Position numbers and translations under genes: made by a program
The notes under the pieces: model-generated
Databases searched by the model: none
Seen by the model: the letters and a program-made list of their open reading frames with translations, nothing else
What the model was told of the DNA's origin: nothing
Shown: positions 18,218 through 27,918 of the stretch, piece by piece
How the letters are laid out: each line of letters starts with the position of its first letter
Numbering within the stretch: position 1 is the first letter of the stretch
Assembly: GCF_024701375.2 (NCBI RefSeq)
Contig: NZ_CP113910.1
Span: 4,030,001 to 4,094,000 of the forward strand
Length of the DNA stretch: 64,000 nucleotides
DNA from: Streptomyces sp. KMM 9044
GTDB taxonomy: Bacteria > Actinomycetota > Actinomycetes > Streptomycetales > Streptomycetaceae
Reading direction: 5' to 3'

Positions 18218-18978
18218 CTCACCGATCGTTCTTCCGCTACGGGTGGATTACTTGCATGAACGAAAGTTGCGCAAATGCAATGCACTGCTCCCGTGTTTGT
18301 GGTCGTCGCCCCAAGAGGCCGAGGTCGTCTCGTATGCGGTGGACCTGTTGCGGAATGCCATCTCCCGGTGCCCCCCCGGGCTCGCCCCGGAGACGCGTTC
18401 TGGAGCCACGCTCAGGGACACGGTGGTCCAGGCCGGACAGGACGCCCCTGGGGCCTTGATCCGCCGGCCCGGACCGGCCGGGGGGGGGGAAAGACCGGCG
18501 CTCGGGCAGACGCCCTCCGGACACCCGCTCACGCGACATGCGTGCGCCCGGTTCGCGGGACACGGCCGGAAGCACCGCACGGCGGGCGGCCTTCGGACGC
18601 GGGAGAGGGCTTCAAGGCCGTCGACGAGTACCTGGAGCACTCCGGTCCGGGGCTGACGTCGAAGGGGTGGGCGCACTTCATGTCCAGACTCTGCTGCTCT
18701 ATTCGGGGGAGGGGCACGCACCGCGTCCGAGAGGGGCCGGCCGGGGCGCCGGACCGCCTCCTCGCGAGGCCCGTTCCCTGCGCCCCGTCGACGGGGCGGC
18801 GTCACTCTCCGCAATGGAGCAACAGAGTCTGTCCAGTAGCCAAAACCGTGTCCAGGGGGAGCTCGGCCTGGCACTCCGGCCGTAAGAGCCGGGGTATCGA
18901 GGGCCCGCAGAGGGCCCCGGCCGTGAAAACGCCCCCGACCCGCGCCGTGAGCGCAGGCCGGAGGCGTGATCACGAAAG
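18218..18978. other. Long intergenic region without a recognisable gene
   Basis: About 760 bases. A short plus-strand frame near 18605-18690 (GFKAVDEYLEHSGPGLTSKG) has coding-like bias but no start or known family. A run of nine G occurs at 18481. I see no RNA gene. It may hold gene relics like the region to its left. Confidence 0.45.
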
Positions 18979-19740
18979 CTACTTCTTCTTGCCCTGGTTC
19001 TTGACCGCCTCGATGGCCGCTGCTGCCGCGTCCGGGTCGAGGTAGGTGCCGCCCGGGTTGAGCGGCTTGAAGTCGGCGTCGAGTTCGTAGGACAGGGGGA
19101 TGCCCGTCGGGATGTTCAGGCCCGCGATGTCGGCGTCGGAGACACCGTCGAGGTGCTTGACCAGGGCGCGCAGGCTGTTGCCGTGGGCGGCGACCAGGAC
19201 CGTGCGGCCGGTCAGGAGGTCGGGGACGATGCTGTCGAACCAGTACGGCAGCATGCGGACGACGACGTCCTTCAGGCACTCCGTGCGCGGGCGCAGTTCC
19301 GGCGGGAGGGTGGCGTAGCGCGGGTCGTCGAACTGGGAGTACTCGGCGTCGGTGTCCAGCGGGGGCGGCGGGGTGTCGTAGGAGCGGCGCCACAGCATGA
19401 ACTGCTCCTCGCCGAACTCCGCGAGGGTCTGTGCCTTGTCCTTGCCCTGGAGGGCGCCGTAGTGACGCTCGTTGAGGCGCCAGCTGCGGTTCACCGGGAT
19501 CCACAGGCGGTCGGCGGACTCCAGCGCCAGCTGGGCGGTGCGGATGGCACGCTTCTGGAGCGACGTGTGGAGTACGTCGGGCAGCAGGCCGGCGTCCGTC
19601 AGCAGCTCACCGCCGCGGACCGCCTCCTTCTCGCCCTTCTCGGTGAGGTTGACGTCCACCCAGCCGGTGAACAGGTTCTTCGCGTTCCACTCGCTCTCGC
19701 CGTGGCGGAGGAGGATCAGCTTGTACGGTGCGTCGGCCAT
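18979..19740 (-). CDS. gpmA: 2,3-bisphosphoglycerate-dependent phosphoglycerate mutase
   Basis: It interconverts 3- and 2-phosphoglycerate in glycolysis. The 253-residue protein has the catalytic [12 protein letters not shown] with the phosphohistidine, [15 protein letters not shown], and the second histidine in [19 protein letters not shown]. It ends with the lysine-rich tail QGKKK usual in actinobacteria. It is monocistronic here, divergent from the MFS gene 185 bases away. Confidence 0.97.
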   Translation of the reverse strand: MADAPYKLILLRHGESEWNAKNLFTGWVDVNLTEKGEKEAVRGGELLTDAGLLPDVLHTSLQKRAIRTAQLALESADRLWIPVNRSWRLNERHYGALQGKDKAQTLAEFGEEQFMLWRRSYDTPPPPLDTDAEYSQFDDPRYATLPPELRPRTECLKDVVVRMLPYWFDSIVPDLLTGRTVLVAAHGNSLRALVKHLDGVSDADIAGLNIPTGIPLSYELDADFKPLNPGGTYLDPDAAAAAIEAVKNQGKKK

Positions 19741-19925
19741 GGGCCCGAGCGTAATCGAAGCCCTGGGTGGGCCGCCGCCCCCGTCCGGTGGGTGAGTGGT
19801 GGGCCGTCGGGCCGTCGGGCCGTCGGGGCGGGTGGGCGGGGTCCGTTAATCGGGTGGTGAGCGGGTCATCGGCCTTCGTAATATGTGCCTGTCGGTTCAG
19901 GTGCTTACATTCGGGGGGTTCCAGG

Positions 19926-21206
19926 ATGTCCGCCATGCGTGCTCGGAAGGTGGTCCGGGAGACCGTGTCCGGGCTGCCGCCCGCCTTCTGGTGGTTGTGG
20001 ACCAGCACCCTCGTCAACCGCCTCGGCGCCTTCGTCGCCACCTTCATGGCGCTCTACCTCACCCTCGACCGCGGTTACTCCGCCACCTACGCCGGTCTCG
20101 TCGCCGCCCTGCACGGCCTCGGCGGGGTGGTGTCGTCCCTGGGCGCCGGAGTGATGACCGACCGGCTCGGGCGGCGGCCCACCCTGCTGGTCGCGCAGGC
20201 CTCCACCGCGGTGTGCGTCGCCCTGCTCGGCTTCGTGCGCGACCCCGTCGCCATCGCCGCCGTCGCCTTCCTCGTCGGCATGGCCTCCAACGCCTCCCGG
20301 CCCGCCGCCCAGGCGATGATGGCCGACATCGTCCGGCCCGAGGACCGCATCCGCGCTTTCTCCCTCAACTACTGGGCCATCAACCTCGGGTTCGCCGTCT
20401 CCACCACGGCCGCCGGCTTCATCGCCGAGCACAGCTACGCCGCCGGTTTCCTCCTCGAGGCCGTGATGACCATGGTCTGCGCGATCGTCGTCTTCGTGAA
20501 GCTGCCCGAGTCGAAGCCCGTGCGGAGCGCCGAGGCGGAGCGGGAGGAGGCTGTGGGGCTCGGGACCGTGCTCCGCGACGGGCGGTTCATGGGCGTCGTC
20601 GGGCTGTCCTTCCTCGTCGCGCTGATCTTCCAGCAGGGGGCCGTCGGACTGCCCGTCGCGATGGGCGCGGCCGGGTTCACGCCGGCCGACTACGGCATGG
20701 CCGTCGCGGTCAACGGTGTCCTCATCGTCGTCCTGCAGATCCCGGTCACCCGGTTCATCGAACACCGCGATCCCGGTCGCCTGCTGGTGGTCTCGTCCCT
20801 GCTCGCCGGGTACGGCTTCGGCCTCACCGCCTTCGCCGGGTCGGTCGGCGTCTTCGCGCTCACCGTCTGCGTGTGGACGCTCGCCGAGATCGTTAACGCG
20901 CCCACCCAGACCGGGCTCGTCGTCCAGCTGTCACCGGCCCACGGGCGCGGGCGCTACCAGGGCATGTACACCATGTCCTGGGCCGTCGCCGCGCTCGTCG
21001 CCCCGCTGATGTCGGGGTTCGTCATCGACCGGTACGGCGCGGAGTGGCTCTGGGGCGTGTGCGCCGTCGTCGGCACGGTGGCGGGGCTCGGGTACGGGCT
21101 GCTGATACGACGTGTTCCGGCCGGGGCCGCGATCGCCGCTCCTGTCACTGCCTCCCCCGCACCCGCCCGTTCGAGTGAAGGGCGGTCGGAGGTCGGCGCC
21201 GCCTGA
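19926..21206 (+). CDS. MFS transporter
   Basis: The 426-residue protein has 12 predicted helices. Motif A appears between helices 2 and 3 as GAGVMTDRLGRRPTLL and again weakly after helix 8; FLVGMASNASRPAAQAMMAD and GRGRYQGMYTMSWA are typical of drug-efflux MFS permeases. ATG 19926 and ATG 19935 are both possible; AGGA lies 8 bases before the second. Substrate unknown. Confidence 0.88.
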   Translation: MSAMRARKVVRETVSGLPPAFWWLWTSTLVNRLGAFVATFMALYLTLDRGYSATYAGLVAALHGLGGVVSSLGAGVMTDRLGRRPTLLVAQASTAVCVALLGFVRDPVAIAAVAFLVGMASNASRPAAQAMMADIVRPEDRIRAFSLNYWAINLGFAVSTTAAGFIAEHSYAAGFLLEAVMTMVCAIVVFVKLPESKPVRSAEAEREEAVGLGTVLRDGRFMGVVGLSFLVALIFQQGAVGLPVAMGAAGFTPADYGMAVAVNGVLIVVLQIPVTRFIEHRDPGRLLVVSSLLAGYGFGLTAFAGSVGVFALTVCVWTLAEIVNAPTQTGLVVQLSPAHGRGRYQGMYTMSWAVAALVAPLMSGFVIDRYGAEWLWGVCAVVGTVAGLGYGLLIRRVPAGAAIAAPVTASPAPARSSEGRSEVGAA

Positions 21207-21354
21207 GTCCTCCCGGGGCCGGGATGCCGAGGGCCGCGTCGGCCGGACGGCGACGGCAGAAGGACGCCGTCGCCGTCCGGCCGCCGGGGCCCTCGGCGTG
21301 GGTGCATGCGGACAAGCGCGAACAGTGCGGCAGCGCGAACAGGGTGCGGCTGGC

Positions 21355-21519
21355 TCAGCCGCACTGGCAGGGGCTGCCCGACTGGCAGCCGCAACCGCAG
21401 CCCGAGCCGCAGCCGCACGCGGCGATCAGGGTCAGGCTCCTGATCTCGGCCGGCTGCTCGGTCTCGCGCTCCCGCGTGGGATCGGGCGTCGTGCCGGTGG
21501 AGCCGGGTGAATCGGCCAT
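21355..21519 (-). CDS. 54-residue cysteine-rich peptide
   Basis: ATG 21519 follows a strong site, GAGGAGGGA. Residues 1-30 are polar and acidic with no Cys (ends ETEQPAEIRSLT). Residues 35-53 hold seven Cys in Gly/Ser-rich sequence: CGCGSGCGCGCQSGSPCQCG. The division into a Cys-free leader and a Cys/Gly/Ser core resembles precursors of thiazole-containing RiPPs, and the spacing of CxC pairs resembles small metallothioneins. No modification enzyme is adjacent. It lies 161 bases after the end of phoU on the same strand, so it may be read from the phoU transcript. Confidence 0.75.
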   Translation of the reverse strand: MADSPGSTGTTPDPTRERETEQPAEIRSLTLIAACGCGSGCGCGCQSGSPCQCG

Positions 21520-21679
21520 GGGTCCCTCCTCGAGGACTGGTGCCTGTGCCCATTGGACGCCCGCTCCACCGGGCGTATCAACGGCGCATCAACGGCGCAT
21601 TGGCACTCGCGCACGCCCCTGGCCGATTCCCCGTGCTGTCCGTGCTGGCCGTGTTCTCCGTGTTCTCTGTGCCGTCCGG

Positions 21680-22378
21680 TCAGACGTCCTTCGCCGACGT
21701 GGCCTGGATGCCGGGCTGGATGTCCGACTGGAGCTCGTCCGCGTGCTCGCCGGTGACCAGGTAGACGACCCGCTTGGCGACCGAGACCGCGTGGTCGGCG
21801 TAGCGCTCGTAGTAGCGGCCCAGCAGCGTCACGTCCACGGCCGTCTCGATGCCGTGCTTCCAACGGTCGTCCATCAGGTGCTGGAAGAGCGCGCGGTGCA
21901 GCAGGTCCATCTCGTCGTCGTCCTGCTCCAGCTGGAGCGCCAGGTCGACGTCCTTGGTGATGATCACCTCGGCCGCCTTGGCCATCAGGCGCTGGGCGAG
22001 CTGGCCCATCTCCAGAATGGTCGCGTGCAGGTCGTGCGGAACGGCACGCTCCGGGTACCGCAGCCGCGCGAGCTTCGCCACGTGCTGTGCCAGGTCGCCG
22101 GAGCGCTCCAGATCGGCCGACATCCGCAGCGAGGTGACGACGATCCGCAGGTCGGTCGCCACCGGCTGCTGGCGTGCCAGCAGGGCTATGGCCAGGGCCT
22201 CCAGCTCGTGCTGGAGCTCGTCGACCCTCTGGTCGGCCTCGATCACGTTCTCGGCCAGCTTCAGATCGGCGTCGAGGATGGCCGTCGTGGCGCGTCCGAT
22301 CGCCGACCCGACCAGTCGGGCCATCTCCACCAGACCGTCGCCGATCGAATCCAGTTCCTCGTGGTACGCGTCCCGCAT
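21680..22378 (-). CDS. phoU: Phosphate signalling protein PhoU
   Basis: The 232-residue protein has two PhoU repeats: RDAYHEELDSIGDGLVEMAR with RIVVTSLRMSADLERSGDLA, and the second with YYERYADHAVSVAKRVVYLV. It carries the E/D-rich iron/metal sites of the family. PhoU links the Pst transporter state to PhoR and dampens the response. ATG 22378 follows GGAGAGGAA. It is divergent from phoR-phoP across a 269-bp region. Confidence 0.96.
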   Translation of the reverse strand: MRDAYHEELDSIGDGLVEMARLVGSAIGRATTAILDADLKLAENVIEADQRVDELQHELEALAIALLARQQPVATDLRIVVTSLRMSADLERSGDLAQHVAKLARLRYPERAVPHDLHATILEMGQLAQRLMAKAAEVIITKDVDLALQLEQDDDEMDLLHRALFQHLMDDRWKHGIETAVDVTLLGRYYERYADHAVSVAKRVVYLVTGEHADELQSDIQPGIQATSAKDV

Positions 22379-22567
22379 CAGGGTTCCTCTCCTGCGTCCG
22401 AAGGGGTTTCGGGAGCCGGGGCTCCCGTGGGAGTTTCGGGGCATTTACCCCGCCACGCAGCCGACAGCGCGAACCCCGCGCGACCGACGGTGCGAACCCC
22501 ACGCTTTCACGTTCCGTCCCCTACGCGTCCGAATCCGGCCCCTCACATGAATCATCCCTGGCTCCGA

Positions 22568-22574
22568 GGTGAAC
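22568..22574 (-). promoter_or_regulatory. Candidate PHO-box unit in the phoU-phoR intergenic region
   Basis: On the minus strand GTTCACC occurs here, the core of the PhoP direct-repeat unit described for Streptomyces. A weaker unit (ATTCATG) lies 22 bases further on the same strand, consistent with 11-nt spacing. The intervening unit matches poorly. Confidence 0.4.
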
Positions 22575-22647
22575 TCTGGGCGACGAGTGTTCGAGCTTGC
22601 CGTCCTGTGGCTGTGGTCACCGGTCGGCGCATGCCTAACCTGGACAC

Positions 22648-23991
22648 ATGGACGTGAACGCGGCGGTCGCCGCAGTGGCAGCGATCGCCGGAGTGCTCAC
22701 CGGCGTCATCGCCGTGCTGGCGTTCCGCTTCAGCGAGCGCGAACAGAGACGCCCCACTCGTTCCTCGCTGCACACGGACCCGGTGCTGCCGCCGGGCGTG
22801 GACACGGTGCTGTCCGTACTGCGTTCCTCCGCCGTCGTCCTGGACGAGGCGGACGGCGTGGTCAAGGCCAGCTCCGCCGCGTACGCCCTCGGGCTGGTCC
22901 GCGGGGGGAAGCTCGCCGTGGACCCCATGCTGCAGATGGCCCGCGACACCCGGCGCGACGGCGAGATACGGCAGGTCGAACTGGACCTGCCCCGCCGCGG
23001 TACCGGACGCGGCGAGGCCCTCGCCGTCTCCGCGCGGGTGGCCCCCCTCGGCTCCCGCCTCGTCCTGCTGCTTGTGGAGGACCTCACCGAGGCCCGCCGG
23101 ATAGAGGCGGTACGGCGCGACTTCGTCGCCAACGTCAGCCATGAACTGAAGACTCCGGTCGGCGCGCTCTCCCTGCTCTCCGAAGCCGTCATGGACGCCT
23201 CCGACGACCCCCAGGCCGTCGAGCGTTTCGCCGGCCGCATGCAGGGCGAGGCCACCCGCCTCACCAACCTGGTGCAGGAACTCATCGACCTCTCCCGGGT
23301 CCAGAACGACGACCCGCTCGAGGACGCCGAACCCGTCCGCGTGGAGGACCTCGTCGCGGAGGCCGTCGACCGCTGCCGGCATGCGGCGGGCACCAAACAG
23401 ATCACCATGGCCTCGAACGTGTGGATGCCCGAAGGCGCCGATCAGGGCGAGCCCGGGCTCAGGGCGGAATCGACCGCCACCGGCGACCTGCGCATCTGGG
23501 GTAACCGGGGCCAGCTCGCCGCCGCCCTCGGTAACCTCGTCGAGAACGCCGTCAACTACTCACCCGCCCGTACACGGGTCGGCATAGCGGCCCGCAGGGC
23601 CGGCCACCCGGGCGGGGACATGATCGAGATCGCCGTGACCGACCAGGGCATCGGCATCTCGGAGAAGGAGAAGGAGCGCGTCTTCGAGCGCTTCTACCGG
23701 GTCGACCCGGCCCGCTCCCGTGCCACGGGCGGTACGGGTCTCGGCCTCGCGATCGTGAAGCACGTGGCTGCCTCGCACGGCGGGGAAGTCACCGTGTGGA
23801 GCGCCGAAGGCCAGGGCTCCACCTTCACCCTGCGGCTTCCCGAGGCCCCCGCCCCCGACCGCACACCCCAGCCGTCCCACCAGGACGAACCCGAAGGCCT
23901 CAACGCCGAGACCGGACGGTCCACCTCCTCCCCCCACTCCCCCGACCCATCCGCGTACGAAACGCTTCCCTCCCCGGAGGTCCTTCCGTGA
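22648..23991 (+). CDS. phoR: Phosphate sensor histidine kinase PhoR (SenX3-like)
   Basis: The 447-residue kinase has one N-terminal membrane helix (residues 5-27), a PAS-like region to about 145, the HisKA dimerisation helix with phosphorylated His165 in FVANVSHELKTPVGALSLL, and a HATPase domain with N-box NLVENAVNYSP, DQGIGISEKEKERVFERFYR and GTGLGLAIVKH. The tail is Pro/Ser-rich. It responds to phosphate limitation and phosphorylates PhoP. Its stop overlaps the phoP GTG by 4 bases. Confidence 0.95.
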   Translation: MDVNAAVAAVAAIAGVLTGVIAVLAFRFSEREQRRPTRSSLHTDPVLPPGVDTVLSVLRSSAVVLDEADGVVKASSAAYALGLVRGGKLAVDPMLQMARDTRRDGEIRQVELDLPRRGTGRGEALAVSARVAPLGSRLVLLLVEDLTEARRIEAVRRDFVANVSHELKTPVGALSLLSEAVMDASDDPQAVERFAGRMQGEATRLTNLVQELIDLSRVQNDDPLEDAEPVRVEDLVAEAVDRCRHAAGTKQITMASNVWMPEGADQGEPGLRAESTATGDLRIWGNRGQLAAALGNLVENAVNYSPARTRVGIAARRAGHPGGDMIEIAVTDQGIGISEKEKERVFERFYRVDPARSRATGGTGLGLAIVKHVAASHGGEVTVWSAEGQGSTFTLRLPEAPAPDRTPQPSHQDEPEGLNAETGRSTSSPHSPDPSAYETLPSPEVLP

Positions 23992-24668
23992 CCCGAGTGC
24001 TCGTCGTCGAGGACGAGGAGTCCTTCTCCGACGCCCTGTCGTACATGCTCCGCAAGGAGGGCTTTGAGGTCGCCGTGGCGGCCACCGGGCCCGACGGCCT
24101 CGACGAGTTCGAGCGCAACGGCGCCGACCTCGTTCTCCTCGACCTGATGCTGCCCGGCCTGCCGGGCACCGAGGTGTGCCGTCAGCTGCGCGGCCGTTCC
24201 AACGTCCCCGTCATCATGGTGACCGCCAAGGACAGTGAGATCGACAAGGTGGTGGGCCTGGAGATAGGGGCCGACGACTACGTCACCAAGCCGTTCTCCT
24301 CGCGCGAACTGGTCGCCCGTATCCGCGCCGTGCTGCGCCGCAGGGGCGAGCCCGAGGAGGTCGCCCCCGCAGCCCTGGAGGCCGGTCCCGTCCGCATGGA
24401 CGTCGACCGGCACGTGGTCACCGTGAGCGGCACCAAGGTCGATCTGCCGCTGAAGGAGTTCGACCTGCTGGAGATGCTGCTGCGCAACGCCGGGCGCGTG
24501 CTGACCCGGATGCAGCTCATCGACCGGGTCTGGGGCGCCGACTACGTGGGCGACACCAAGACCCTCGACGTCCACGTCAAGCGGCTGCGCGCCAAGATCG
24601 AGCCGGACCCGGGCGCGCCGCGCTACCTGGTGACGGTCCGCGGGCTCGGCTACAAGTTCGAGCCGTAG
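23988..24668 (+). CDS. phoP: Response regulator PhoP (OmpR family)
   Basis: GTG 23988 sits in the GTGA overlap with the phoR stop. The 226-residue regulator has the acidic pair at residues 8-9, phospho-acceptor Asp52 (LVLLDLMLPG), Lys101 in DDYVTKPF, and a winged-helix OmpR output domain with LPLKEFDLLEMLLRNAGRVL and TKTLDVHVKRLRAKIE. It controls phosphate scavenging and antibiotic production in streptomycetes. Confidence 0.96.
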   Translation: MTRVLVVEDEESFSDALSYMLRKEGFEVAVAATGPDGLDEFERNGADLVLLDLMLPGLPGTEVCRQLRGRSNVPVIMVTAKDSEIDKVVGLEIGADDYVTKPFSSRELVARIRAVLRRRGEPEEVAPAALEAGPVRMDVDRHVVTVSGTKVDLPLKEFDLLEMLLRNAGRVLTRMQLIDRVWGADYVGDTKTLDVHVKRLRAKIEPDPGAPRYLVTVRGLGYKFEP

Positions 24669-24716
24669 CCGGACCCCGGGGCCGGGCCGCCTTCGTCCGT
24701 CGCCCGGCACCCGGTC

Positions 24717-24773
24717 ACTGAGTACGCCGGTGGGCGGGACCCGCGCAGGGTCCCGCCCACCGGCGTACTCAGT
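24717..24773. terminator. Perfect 26-bp inverted repeat, bidirectional terminator
   Basis: Arms at 24717-24742 and 24748-24773 are exactly complementary with a 5-base loop. It lies between the convergent phoP and lipoprotein genes, so it can stop transcription from both sides. Confidence 0.9.
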
Positions 24774-24811
24774 GCGTGCGCGTGTATGCGCGCTGCCGCT
24801 GCCGCTGCCGC

Positions 24812-25504
24812 TCAGTCGCCGGCCGGCTGGCTGGCCGAGGCGGCGTCGGTCGGGGTGCCCTCGGGGTCGTCCGTCGCGTCGGTGGAGCCCCCGGTCTCCT
24901 CGGTCTCCTCAGCCCCGTCGGTTGCGCTCGGCGAGCCCTCGGCCTCGTCGGTGGCTTCCGGTGACGGCTCGGCCGAGGCCTCCGGCGCGGTCGGGATGTC
25001 GCTCGGGCCCCAGTCGTTGAAGAAGCCCTCGGCCGGGTGGACGAGGGCGCGCAGGCTCACGTCACCGGTCTCGCTGAAGGTGAACGTGACCGGCTGCGCG
25101 TTGCCGTCCTGGACGGCCTCGCGGCTGCTGGGCAGCACGGCCGAGGCGTTGCCCGCGCCACCGAGGATGAGCCGGCCGCCGGCCGGGACGGTCAGGCTGC
25201 CGCCCTCGGCGGGGGAGAGCTCCGCGGTCTTGCCGGTGCCGGGAAGGGCGACCGACTCCAGCGTCTGGTCCGTGGTGCCCTCGTTGAACAGGGTCGCGGA
25301 GACGACGGCCGGGCCCGTGGACTCGCGGTCCGGCTGGGTGACGACGATGGCGTTCTGGACCTTGATGACGCCGACGGTCGTCGCGGCGTTGTCCGGCTGG
25401 ACCTGCAGGGTCTGGGCGTTGTTGCCGGCCGCGCACGCGGAGAGCGGGGCGATCGAGAAAGCGATGGCGGCGGCGATGGCGCCGCGTCGAAGGCTGCTGC
25501 TCAC
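24812..25504 (-). CDS. Predicted lipoprotein, DUF461/PCuAC-like
   Basis: The 230-residue protein has a lipoprotein signal with lipobox LSAC and lipidated Cys24 after a hydrophobic segment (GAIAAAIAFSIAP). Residues 35-155 form beta-rich sequence (VGVIKVQNAIVVTQPDR, ATLFNEGTTDQTLESV, VPAGGRLILGG) like the extracellular copper-chaperone family once called DUF461. The Met/His copper ligands of PCuAC are not evident, so copper binding is doubtful. The last 70 residues are an acidic Glu/Ser/Thr/Pro tail, probably wall-spanning. Confidence 0.7.
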   Translation of the reverse strand: MSSSLRRGAIAAAIAFSIAPLSACAAGNNAQTLQVQPDNAATTVGVIKVQNAIVVTQPDRESTGPAVVSATLFNEGTTDQTLESVALPGTGKTAELSPAEGGSLTVPAGGRLILGGAGNASAVLPSSREAVQDGNAQPVTFTFSETGDVSLRALVHPAEGFFNDWGPSDIPTAPEASAEPSPEATDEAEGSPSATDGAEETEETGGSTDATDDPEGTPTDAASASQPAGD

Positions 25505-26295
25505 GGCGGCGGCAACTCCTTGACTCGAGCGAGCGGGGGCGACCGGTCAGCCGCCCTGAGTGTCTGTCAGTCGCTGCCAGTGCGTGTCTGCCAGCGGCCT
25601 CAGGTTATCGAGCCGCTCTCGTACGCCCGCACCCGACCCTCCCCGCGGCGTCCACTGTTCACCCTGAATCACCCCGGACGACGCGCACGGGCACCGCGGA
25701 CGCCCTCGGCCGCGTGCGGTCCCCGAGCGGGACGCCCGGTCGGGGACGAGCGAGCGCGAGTCCGCATGGACGTCGGCTGTGATGTCCGCGCGTGACGCCT
25801 GTCGCCGACTCGCGTCAGTGACCCGCGGGTTGCTTCGGCCGGATGTTCCTCCCGCATTCGCATAAGTACGGCCGGGGGTGTCCGCCCCTCGGTGCGGCAC
25901 ATATTCCGTGAAGGAATGCGGGGCCGGGCCGGAAAATACGGCAGGTGGTCGGGAAATTGATCACCGGCGGCGCGTCCGGGGGGCGCGTGATCAATTTTGG
26001 ATTCGACCGGAACCCGGCCGCCCGCACCGAACGGAGTAGCGGAACTCGCGCACTTGGAGTCGGACATACGGGGACGTATGGGTGTCGGTGAGAGGCTCTG
26101 GATGCGTGTAACGTACGCGTTTCGCTCGCCCCGGAGGGCCCCTCCGACCTGCGAATACCTGCCTCCGCTCGATGGTCGAAGCACGTTCCTGATGCTGTTG
26201 TCAAGCCCTGAGAATGGCCCTGACCTGCGAAAACGCCATTCAGAACACGCCGTATCCGTGTTACCCTTGATAGCCACGGAAGGGGTACCTGTCAC
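25505..26295. other. 790-bp divergent regulatory region upstream of carD
   Basis: No gene is recognisable between the lipoprotein and carD starts. It is less GC-rich in places and contains an 11-bp dyad (listed separately). The carD promoter is expected in the last 120 bases, where TTGTCA-like and TACCCT-like hexamers occur at about 26200 and 26261, too far apart to be one promoter. Confidence 0.5.
25954..25997. promoter_or_regulatory. AAATTGATCAC dyad with 22-bp spacer
   Basis: AAATTGATCAC at 25954-25964 is exactly inverted at 25987-25997. It is an AT-rich island in GC-rich DNA within the divergent region, about 300 bp before carD. It could bind a dimeric regulator or form a hairpin; function is inferred. 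Confidence 0.5.
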
Positions 26296-26778
26296 ATGAC
26301 GTTCAAGGTTGGCGACACCGTGGTCTATCCCCATCACGGGGCCGCGCTGATCGAGGCTATCGAAACTCGCCAGATCAAAGGCGTGGACAAGACCTACTTG
26401 GTGCTGAAGGTCGCCCAGGGTGACCTGACGGTACGTGTGCCAGCGGACAATGCGGAGTTCGTCGGCGTGCGTGATGTGGTCGGTCAGGACGGGCTGGACC
26501 GGGTCTTCGAGGTGCTGCGCGCACCGTATGCCGAGGAGCCCACGAACTGGTCCCGCCGGTACAAGGCAAACCTGGAGAAGCTCGCCTCGGGCGATGTCAT
26601 CAAGGTCGCGGAAGTCGTGCGTGACCTGTGGCGTCGTGAGCGTGAGCGCGGACTCTCCGCCGGTGAGAAGCGGATGCTCGCCAAGGCGCGCCAGATTCTG
26701 GTCAGCGAGCTCGCTCTCGCGGAGAAGACCAACGAGGACAAGGCCGAAGCTCTCCTCGACGAGGTTCTCGCCTCCTGA
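26296..26778 (+). CDS. carD: CarD-family RNA polymerase-binding regulator
   Basis: The 160-residue protein has the RNAP-interacting Tudor-like domain at its N-terminus ([20 protein letters not shown]) and a helical DNA-binding domain ([20 protein letters not shown] then [20 protein letters not shown]), including the conserved Trp that wedges promoter DNA. In mycobacteria CarD stabilises open complexes at rRNA and housekeeping promoters. Length is standard. Confidence 0.96.
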   Translation: MTFKVGDTVVYPHHGAALIEAIETRQIKGVDKTYLVLKVAQGDLTVRVPADNAEFVGVRDVVGQDGLDRVFEVLRAPYAEEPTNWSRRYKANLEKLASGDVIKVAEVVRDLWRRERERGLSAGEKRMLAKARQILVSELALAEKTNEDKAEALLDEVLAS

Positions 26779-27141
26779 GGCGACGAAGGCAGCAGGCGGG
26801 GCACGGACGGAGCTTCGTCGCCCGGTGCTCGGTGGCACGCCGAATTCCACGTGCGCTCCGAGGACCAGCACACCGAAATGCCGTGGTGCCCGATGACGTG
26901 TGTGAAGTCGCCGGGCGCTGCGGCATGTCCGCATCCGGACACCGTCCGTATACCGCGCAGCCCGTACGCTTCGCACCCGCCGAGCTTCCCCGCACTGTGC
27001 CGGGCCCGGGCGGTCGACCCGACCAGAGTCACGGAAGGGGCTGGTCAAGGCGGTATGCCCGGCACTGCCCCCACTCCACGAGCAGGGGCTACGCCCAGGC
27101 CATACCCACCCGGCCCGAGCACACAAACCTGACAGGAACCA
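26779..27141. other. 363-bp spacer between carD and ispD
   Basis: No convincing coding sequence or strong hairpin. It probably holds the ispD-ispF promoter. Short frames here lack family features. Confidence 0.5.
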
Positions 27142-27918
27142 ATGTCTGACGCTCCCCTCCCGCAGCCGCCGGCACAGCCCGCGTCCGGCCGCCCGACCGC
27201 CCGCACGGCGGCCGTGATCCCGGCCGCCGGCCGGGGTGTGCGCCTCGGCCCGGGCGCGCCCAAGGCGCTCCGCACCCTGGGCGGCACACCCATGCTCATC
27301 CACGCGATTCGCGCGATGGCCGATTCCCGAGCCGTCTCCCTGGTCGTCGTCGTGGCCCCGCCCGAGGGCGCCGCGGAGGTCAAGACGCTGCTCGACGCGC
27401 ACTCGCTGCCCGACCGCACCGATTTCGTCGTCGTCCCCGGCGGACAGACCCGCCAGGAGTCCGTGAAACTCGGCCTCGACGCGCTGCCGCCCGGCTTCGA
27501 CATCGTCCTGGTGCACGACGCGGCCCGCCCGCTGGTCCCCGTCGACACCGTGGACGCCGTCGTCGAGGCCGTCCGCGACGGCGCCCCCGCCGTGGTCCCG
27601 GCGCTGCCGCTCGCCGACACCGTCAAGCAGGTCGAGCCCGCCGCAGTCCCCGGCGAACCGGAGCCCGTGGTCGCCACCCCCGACCGGTCCCTGCTGCGCG
27701 CCGTGCAGACCCCGCAGGGCTTCGACCGGGCCGCGCTGGTGCGCGCGCACGGGACGGTGACCGACAACGTCACCGACGACGCGAGCATGGTCGAGCAACT
27801 GGGCCTGAACGTCGTCACCGTGCCCGGCCACGAGGAGGCGTTCAAGGTCACCCGCCCCCTCGACCTCGTCCTCGCCGAGGCGGTCCTCGCCCGCAGGAGG
27901 CTCAACGATGGCTTCTGA
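27142..27918 (+). CDS. ispD: 2-C-methyl-D-erythritol 4-phosphate cytidylyltransferase
   Basis: IspD transfers CMP to MEP, the third step of the MEP isoprenoid pathway. The 258-residue protein has the nucleotide loop [20 protein letters not shown], the conserved [11 protein letters not shown] and TPQGFDR. The first 22 residues are a variable Pro/Ala-rich extension. It overlaps ispF by 11 bases, indicating coupled translation. Confidence 0.96.
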   Translation: MSDAPLPQPPAQPASGRPTARTAAVIPAAGRGVRLGPGAPKALRTLGGTPMLIHAIRAMADSRAVSLVVVVAPPEGAAEVKTLLDAHSLPDRTDFVVVPGGQTRQESVKLGLDALPPGFDIVLVHDAARPLVPVDTVDAVVEAVRDGAPAVVPALPLADTVKQVEPAAVPGEPEPVVATPDRSLLRAVQTPQGFDRAALVRAHGTVTDNVTDDASMVEQLGLNVVTVPGHEEAFKVTRPLDLVLAEAVLARRRLNDGF

